Shown in pieces: positions 15,317-18,756 of a stretch of 18,756 nucleotides of DNA. This DNA is from CAYXTC01 sp964468405. GTDB taxonomy: Bacteria > Patescibacteriota > Minisyncoccia > Minisyncoccales > GWA2-38-27. A program made the position numbers and the translations under genes. The stretch is taken from positions 1-18,756 of the forward strand of contig CAYXTC010000012.1 of assembly GCA_964468405.1 (NCBI GenBank), in the 5' to 3' direction. The notes beneath the pieces were generated by a model that was given only the letters and a program-made list of their open reading frames with translations, did not search any database and was not told the origin of the DNA. Positions within the stretch are counted from its first letter, which is position 1, and each line of letters opens with the position of its first letter.

Positions 15317-15631
15317 ATGGTTAATAAAAAAGATGTTAATCACATAGCGAAACTCGCCCGTCTGGAGATAAAGGAAGAAGAAGCGAGGGAATATCAAAAA
15401 GAGTTCACCTCGATTTTGGAGTATTTCGAGTTGCTGAAAGAATTAGATGTGTCGAAGACAGAGCCCACCTTCCATCCAGCAGAACTCTTCTTCGGAGAGA
15501 ATATAGGAAGAATGAGGGAAGATAAGGAGAAGTCTTCAGAGGAGCAACTCAAAAAGTCTCTGCGCAAGGATTTTCCTGAAAGCAAGGGGAAACATACAAG
15601 AGTTAAGACAGTTTTTGACAATGAAGGTTGA
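15317..15631 (+). CDS. gatC: Asp-tRNA(Asn)/Glu-tRNA(Gln) amidotransferase subunit C
   Basis: GatC is the small stabilising chaperone of the GatCAB complex, wrapping around GatA. The 104-residue product has the family start VNKKDVNHIAKLARLEIKEE, then FTSILEYFELLKELDVSKTEPTFHP, and a charged tail with RKDFPE near the end. It terminates at TGA 15629-15631, evidence that UGA is a stop in this genome. The gatA start lies inside its last codons. gatB is not in the window and must be elsewhere. Confidence 0.92.
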   Translation: MVNKKDVNHIAKLARLEIKEEEAREYQKEFTSILEYFELLKELDVSKTEPTFHPAELFFGENIGRMREDKEKSSEEQLKKSLRKDFPESKGKHTRVKTVFDNEG

Positions 15632-17027
15632 AGAACTTACTGTAAAGGAGATAAATCAAGGACTAAGAGACAAACAATTCTCTGCAGTTGATCTTGTTAA
15701 AGAGTGTTTTTCAAAGATAAAAAAGGAAGATAAAAAAATATCTTCTTTCATTACTCTTACAGAAGATCTAGCCCAAAAACAGGCCCTGCAGGTGGACGAG
15801 AGAATCTCTTTGGGGAAGAGTATTTCTTCTCTGGCAGGGGTCCCGCTTGCTGTTAAAGACAATATTCTGGTTAAAGGAGCCAGGACTACTTGCGCTTCTA
15901 AAATGTTGGAAAACTATGATCCTCCTTACGAGGCAACTTGCGTCAAGAAATTAAGAGACAAGGGAGTTGTTTTTTTGGGAAAGACTAATTTGGACGAATT
16001 CGCTATGGGCGCTTCTACTGAAAATTCTGCTTTTTTTCCTACTAAAAATCCTCACGACTTAGAAAGAGTCCCCGGAGGCACTTCTGGCGGGTCTGCTGCA
16101 GCAGTAGCGGCCGGATTCTGTCCCTGCGCCCTGGGATCTGACACAGGGGGCTCTATTAGGCAGCCTGCTTCCTTTTGCGGAGTAGTGGGCCTAAAGCCGA
16201 CCTACGGATCAGTTTCCAGATACGGCCTTGTTGCTTATGGGTCTTCTTTTGACCAGGTAGGGCCTATCGCCAGAAACGTCAAGGACGCAGAGACGATATT
16301 TGAAGAAATTTCAGGTCAGGACGACAATGACGCTACCAGCGTTGCCAGGCCTCCCTCCGAATCCTCGAAGGATATTAGAAAAGTTCGTATTGGAGTACCC
16401 AAAGAATATTTTCAAGAAGGGCTTGATTCTGAGGTGAAAGAGATAGTGGAGGATAAAATAAAAGAGTTTGAGAATCTGGGTGCCAAAGTAGAAAAGATTA
16501 ATCTGCCTCATACCAAATACGCTGTACCTGCTTATTATTTAATTGTTGACTCTGAGGCCTCTACTAATTTAGCGAGATATGACGGAATAAAATACGGGCT
16601 TTCCAAAAAAGGAGAGACCTTGAAGGAGGTTTATTCTAAAACAAGAGGAGAGGGTTTTGGTAGTGAAGTAAAAAGAAGGATTATGCTAGGTGCTTATGCC
16701 CTTTCTGCAGGGTATTATGAGGCGTATTATTTGAAGGCTCAGAAAACAAGGACCCTTATTGCTCAAGATTTTTATAAGGCATTTGACAAGGTAGATGTTA
16801 TAATGGCTCCAGTAGCCCCCACCCCGCCCTTTAAATTGGGCGAGAAGATAACAGATCCTTTGGCCATGTATCTTTGCGACGTCTATACAGCACCCGTCAG
16901 TTTGGTCGGTCTGCCCGCCCTGTCTTTGCCTGCCGGAGTGTCCGGAAATTTGCCGGTGGGACTCCAGATTATAGGCAAGCCCTTTGAAGAAAAAACAATC
17001 TTTAATATTGCCAAGCAGGCAGAATAA
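15621..17027 (+). CDS. gatA: Asp-tRNA(Asn)/Glu-tRNA(Gln) amidotransferase subunit A
   Basis: GatA releases ammonia from glutamine for conversion of Glu-tRNA(Gln) and/or Asp-tRNA(Asn). It is an amidase-signature enzyme with a Ser-cisSer-Lys triad: Lys79 in PLAVKDN, the cis-Ser in GGTSGGSAAAV (about 155), and the nucleophile Ser178 in DTGGSIRQPAS. Other conserved parts are GKTNLDEFAMG and LKPTYGSVSRYGLVAYGSS. The 468 residues are slightly shorter than the usual ~485. I choose ATG 15621 over the in-frame TTG 15615 because it gives the normal MKVEELTV N-terminus; either way it overlaps gatC (11 or 17 bases). The next gene starts immediately after the stop. Confidence 0.94.
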   Translation: MKVEELTVKEINQGLRDKQFSAVDLVKECFSKIKKEDKKISSFITLTEDLAQKQALQVDERISLGKSISSLAGVPLAVKDNILVKGARTTCASKMLENYDPPYEATCVKKLRDKGVVFLGKTNLDEFAMGASTENSAFFPTKNPHDLERVPGGTSGGSAAAVAAGFCPCALGSDTGGSIRQPASFCGVVGLKPTYGSVSRYGLVAYGSSFDQVGPIARNVKDAETIFEEISGQDDNDATSVARPPSESSKDIRKVRIGVPKEYFQEGLDSEVKEIVEDKIKEFENLGAKVEKINLPHTKYAVPAYYLIVDSEASTNLARYDGIKYGLSKKGETLKEVYSKTRGEGFGSEVKRRIMLGAYALSAGYYEAYYLKAQKTRTLIAQDFYKAFDKVDVIMAPVAPTPPFKLGEKITDPLAMYLCDVYTAPVSLVGLPALSLPAGVSGNLPVGLQIIGKPFEEKTIFNIAKQAE

Positions 17028-17582
17028 ATGGACTTTATCAATAAAATTATCACTTTCGTTTCTGGTATATTTTCTAAACAAACTCTCGATTTTGTGTTAA
17101 ATCCAGAATTCGAAGGGTGGCTATTGGTCGTCAGAAACGCTTTCCTTTTTGTTTCAGGAGTACTTTTCCTGCTCTTTCTAATCCTTTTGGTTGTTTCGGG
17201 ATGGGCGAGGAGGCGTTATGCGGAGGACTTATACGAAGCGGCCTCCCACAAACCTTACGGCATAAAGCAGTCAGCCAAAGAATGGAAGAGAATATCCTCA
17301 AGACTCAACAGCGGAGAGGAGTCAGATTATAAACTGGCTGTTATAGAAGCAGAGGATTTGCTGGAGGAAAGATTGAGAAATATGGGGTATAAGGGGAGCA
17401 CTATACAAGATCTTTTAACTCAGGTTCCAGAAACCATTGTTCCCAATATTGAAGAAGTGGGAAGGGCGCACAAGTTACGCAACAATATTGTCCACGACCC
17501 TGACTATAAGTTGGAGACAGAAGAGGCCAGCAAAGCAGTGGCTACTTTTGAAAGGGCCCTTCAGGAACTGGGGGCCATATAA
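17028..17582 (+). CDS. Membrane protein with HEPN-like RX4H motif, function unknown
   Basis: I do not recognise a named family. The 184-residue protein has a hydrophobic segment at about 37-59 (FLFVSGVLFLLFLILLVVSG) flanked by Arg-rich WARRRYAEDLY, which suggests one membrane helix with a cytoplasmic C-terminal part. Residues about 100-184 are predicted helical and contain RAHKLRNNIVHDPDY. R151-X4-H156 matches the RX4-6H motif of HEPN domains, and the HDPDY surroundings resemble DUF4145/HEPN-type proteins. Many HEPN proteins are RNases, others are only binding modules, so activity is unproven. It starts directly at the gatA stop with zero spacing, so it belongs to this operon. It is the last gene before the intron-bearing tRNA. 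Confidence 0.7.
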   Translation: MDFINKIITFVSGIFSKQTLDFVLNPEFEGWLLVVRNAFLFVSGVLFLLFLILLVVSGWARRRYAEDLYEAASHKPYGIKQSAKEWKRISSRLNSGEESDYKLAVIEAEDLLEERLRNMGYKGSTIQDLLTQVPETIVPNIEEVGRAHKLRNNIVHDPDYKLETEEASKAVATFERALQELGAI

Positions 17583-17585
17583 TTC

Positions 17586-17614
17586 TTGATTTTCTTTTCA
17601 GTTTAATATATAAT
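17586..17614 (+). promoter_or_regulatory. Promoter of the intron-containing tRNA
   Basis: -35 TTGATT (17586-17591, 4/6), 17-bp spacer, perfect -10 TATAAT (17609-17614). The predicted start is near 17621, about 6 bases before the mature tRNA 5' end at 17627. The tRNA therefore has its own promoter and need not depend on the gatA transcript. Confidence 0.75.
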
Positions 17615-17626
17615 GCCACGTAGTAT

Positions 17627-17940
17627 CGCGGGGTGGAGAAGCAGTATCTCACGAGGCCCATACATTAGTGTGGCCAAAGACGGAAACGTCTTTGGAAAAA
17701 CTCCTGAAATTGCTGGAAAGCCATAAGAGTTTCTCTTACTACAACGCAATCTGTAAAGATAGGCGTGAATGTTTAAAAAAAGAGGAAATTTGGCAACCAG
17801 CAGCCAAGCCTCCTGATAGGGGGAAGGTTCAGAGACTATAATAGGAGCTTCCTTTTAGGGAAGATGGGATAGTCCGTTCCATTTGGAAACAGATGGTATC
17901 TAAGAACCTCGGGACGCGGGTGCAATTCCCGCCCCCGCAA
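17627..17940 (+). tRNA. Initiator-like tRNA-fMet (CAU), split by a group I intron
   Basis: Exons are 17627-17661 and 17905-17940, 71 nt after splicing. Acceptor CGCGGGG pairs with CCCCGC, leaving a C1-A72 mismatch, the hallmark of bacterial initiator tRNA. D-stem is GAGA/TCTC with loop AGCAGTA. Anticodon stem is CGAGG/CCTCG with loop CCCATAA, anticodon CAT. T-stem is GCGGG/CCCGC with loop TGCAATT. CCA is not encoded (ACAT follows). Oddities: position 33 is C instead of the near-universal U; position 55 is G instead of U; the D-loop has AG in place of G18G19; and the anticodon stem has two, not three, of the initiator G-C pairs. All four stems pair perfectly apart from the expected first-pair mismatch, so it looks functional rather than decayed. 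Confidence 0.88.
17662..17904 (+). ncRNA. Group I self-splicing intron in the tRNA anticodon loop
   Basis: A 243-nt intron inserted after the last anticodon base. Exon 1 ends in U (17661) and the intron ends in G (17904), as the mechanism requires. Readable elements: P1, exon CCAU (17658-17661) with guide GUGG (17670-17673), a U-G pair at the splice site; P2, a perfect 9-bp stem 17674-17682/17687-17695 capped by GAAA; P3 CUGAA/UUCAG (17704-17708/17828-17832); P4 AUUGC/GCAAU (17709-17713/17746-17750); P5 hairpin 17724-17738; P7 GACUA/UAGUC (17834-17838/17870-17874), inside the classic CAGAGACUA and GAUAGUCC strings; P8 CUUCC/GGAAG (17848-17852/17859-17863); and a P9 hairpin at about 17875-17890. 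It holds no ORF. The CAU/GUG P1 resembles the Azoarcus-type tRNA introns (probably IC3). Splicing needs only guanosine and Mg2+ by family precedent. Confidence 0.92.
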
Positions 17941-17954
17941 CATATTTAGCCGGA

Positions 17955-17983
17955 TTGTTTATTTTTTGAACCCACGGTATAAT
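17955..17983 (+). promoter_or_regulatory. Putative promoter of the HTH protein gene
   Basis: Perfect -10 TATAAT (17978-17983) with a weak -35 TTGTTT (17955-17960, 3/6) at 17 bp. The predicted start is near 17990, giving a 20-base leader without Shine-Dalgarno. The -10 box overlaps the left arm of an inverted repeat, which could be an operator. Confidence 0.5.
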
Positions 17984-18007
17984 TAAATAATAAAGTTTAC
18001 CGTGGGT
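17970..18007. repeat. 10-bp perfect inverted repeat around the HTH gene's transcription start
   Basis: ACCCACGGTA (17970-17979) and TACCGTGGGT (17998-18007) are exact inverse complements separated by an AT-rich 18-bp spacer. The left arm touches the -10 box and the right arm ends 2 bp before ATG 18010. There is no T tract, so it is not a standard terminator. It may be an operator, possibly for the HTH protein itself, or a mobile-element remnant; both are inference. Confidence 0.7.
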
Positions 18008-18009
18008 CC

Positions 18010-18714
18010 ATGGCTAGAATTAAAGAAAAAAATAAAGCACTCAGGCTACGTCTTGAAGGCAAAAGTATAAATGAAATTGCTTTAGGTTTAAATATAGCTA
18101 AGAGCACTGTAAGTTTATGGTGCCGGGATGTCAAACTTGGCCCGAGCCAAATTAAGAGATTGGCAGGAAGACAAGAGAAGGGGAGTTATAGGGGAAGGAT
18201 GAGGTTTTTGGAGAAATTGCGGAGGCAGAGAATCAAAGAAACCACTTCTTTACAAAAAGAAGGAGAGAAAGAGGTTGGTATATTAAGCAGAAGGAACCTC
18301 TTTCTTGTTGGGATAGCTTTATATTGGAGCGAGGGGTATACTTACACTGGAGGAGAACAGGTCGGGTTTACAAATTCGGATCCCAAAATGATCTTACTGA
18401 TGTTGAGGTGGTTTAAAGAGATTTGCGGAATTCCAATTCACGATATCACTCTCCAGATTAAGATAAATAAATCACATAAAAATAGAATAAGAAAGATAGA
18501 AGATTATTGGGCTACCCTTACTGGGGTTCCGAATGATCAATTTAACAAGACGGTCCTGATAAAAAGTAGAGCCCGCAAGGTTTATTCTAATCCCGAAACC
18601 TATTATGGCACATTAAGAATCACAGTACGCCGCGGGACTCGCCTGAGAAGAAAAATAATGGGTTGGATCAGCGGTTTAGCCCGGGCGCGAGGAAGATATG
18701 GGGCCGGGGAGTAG
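18010..18714 (+). CDS. Helix-turn-helix protein with possible LAGLIDADG-like domain
   Basis: A 234-residue protein of a type I recall as widespread but uncharacterised in CPR and some other bacteria. Residues about 11-41 form a helix-turn-helix (GKSINEIALGLNIAKSTVSL, then WCRD), like resolvase/sigma-type DNA-binding segments. A basic linker follows (about 46-95). Residues 98-110 (FLVGIALYWSEGY) with FTNSDPKMI (120-128) and LRWFKEICGI resemble the first helix and following strands of LAGLIDADG-type homing endonuclease folds. Later come YYGTLRITV (198-206) and LRRKIMGWISGL. The LAGLIDADG link is inference from motif shape. It could equally be a transcription regulator. It lies 69 bp after the intron-bearing tRNA, and its stop codon falls inside the next tRNA. 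Start ATG 18010 has no Shine-Dalgarno. Confidence 0.65.
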   Translation: MARIKEKNKALRLRLEGKSINEIALGLNIAKSTVSLWCRDVKLGPSQIKRLAGRQEKGSYRGRMRFLEKLRRQRIKETTSLQKEGEKEVGILSRRNLFLVGIALYWSEGYTYTGGEQVGFTNSDPKMILLMLRWFKEICGIPIHDITLQIKINKSHKNRIRKIEDYWATLTGVPNDQFNKTVLIKSRARKVYSNPETYYGTLRITVRRGTRLRRKIMGWISGLARARGRYGAGE

Positions 18715-18756
18715 AATGGCATCTAAGGCCGTCTCATAAGCGGTTAACGTGGGTTC
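18703..18756 (+). tRNA. Partial tRNA with CAU anticodon (Met or Ile2), cut by window end
   Basis: Reading from 18703: a likely acceptor strand GCCGGGG, D-stem TAGA/TCTA with loop ATGGCA (G18G19 and A21 present), anticodon stem GCCGT/GCGGT (with two G-U pairs) and a standard loop CTCATAA, anticodon CAT. Then comes the 5' T-stem GTGGG and TTC, where the window ends. The loop has the normal U33. Weak points are the missing U8 (AG at positions 8-9) and one extra base between D- and anticodon stems. Elongator tRNA-Met and lysidine-modified tRNA-Ile cannot be separated here. The 5' end overlaps the last 12 bases of the HTH gene. Confidence 0.6.

Noticed and set aside
15615..15620. TTG at 15615 as the gatA start
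   Set aside because: It adds only two residues to a family-typical N-terminus; ATG 15621 is the simpler start.
17627..17940. Reading this non-coding stretch as a tmRNA or RNase P RNA
   Set aside because: The ends form a complete tRNA with a CAT loop and the interior shows group I P3-P8 pairings; no tag reading frame or RNase P core was seen.
17970..18007. Rho-independent terminator for the tRNA
   Set aside because: The stem has an 18-base loop and no T tract on the plus strand after it.

Overview
The window looks like a chromosomal segment of a Patescibacteria/CPR bacterium, with a Parcubacteria-like lineage most likely. This is inferred from the compact gene packing, trimmed or extended ribosomal proteins, a short prolyl-tRNA synthetase without an editing domain, the frr-rseP-proS order, mostly Shine-Dalgarno-poor starts, and a group I intron in a tRNA. 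TGA serves as a stop (end of gatC at 15629-15631, and the minus-strand PEGA gene), so the UGA=Gly code of Gracilibacteria/Absconditabacteria is not in use.

Layout. (1) 3-4406: end of the ribosomal protein/RNA polymerase operon: rpmJ (cut by the window edge), rpsM, rpsK, rpsD, rpoA, rplQ, rplM, rpsI. A Cas4/RecB-like PD-(D/E)XK nuclease with an apparent Fe-S cysteine set is attached 2 bp after rpsI. (2) 4395-5756, minus strand: a membrane-anchored PEGA-domain protein, overlapping the nuclease gene tail to tail, with a promoter that predicts a leaderless mRNA. (3) 5870-8034: a self-contained two-gene lysine/diaminopimelate unit, lysA-ddh, with its own strong ribosome-binding sites and a strong terminator. 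(4) 8122-17582: a long, tightly packed operon-like run: murA, mreB (first copy), holB, frr, rseP, proS, mreB (second copy), gatC, gatA, and a membrane protein with a HEPN-like RX4H motif. It joins cell-wall precursor synthesis, cell shape, replication, translation and membrane proteolysis. (5) 17586-18756: an RNA and mobile-element-like corner. It holds an initiator-like tRNA (CAU) with its own promoter, split in the anticodon loop by a 243-nt group I intron without an ORF; then a helix-turn-helix protein with a possible LAGLIDADG-like segment; then the 5' part of a second CAU-anticodon tRNA running off the right edge.

Most noteworthy is region 5. The intron core (P1 to P8 and P9) can be read directly. 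The spliced tRNA departs from near-universal positions (C33, an 18/55 elbow change), and T-arm-like repeats surround the start of the downstream gene. The lysA-ddh unit is the best candidate for a recently gained metabolic cassette. No wholly new multi-gene system can be claimed from the sequence alone.
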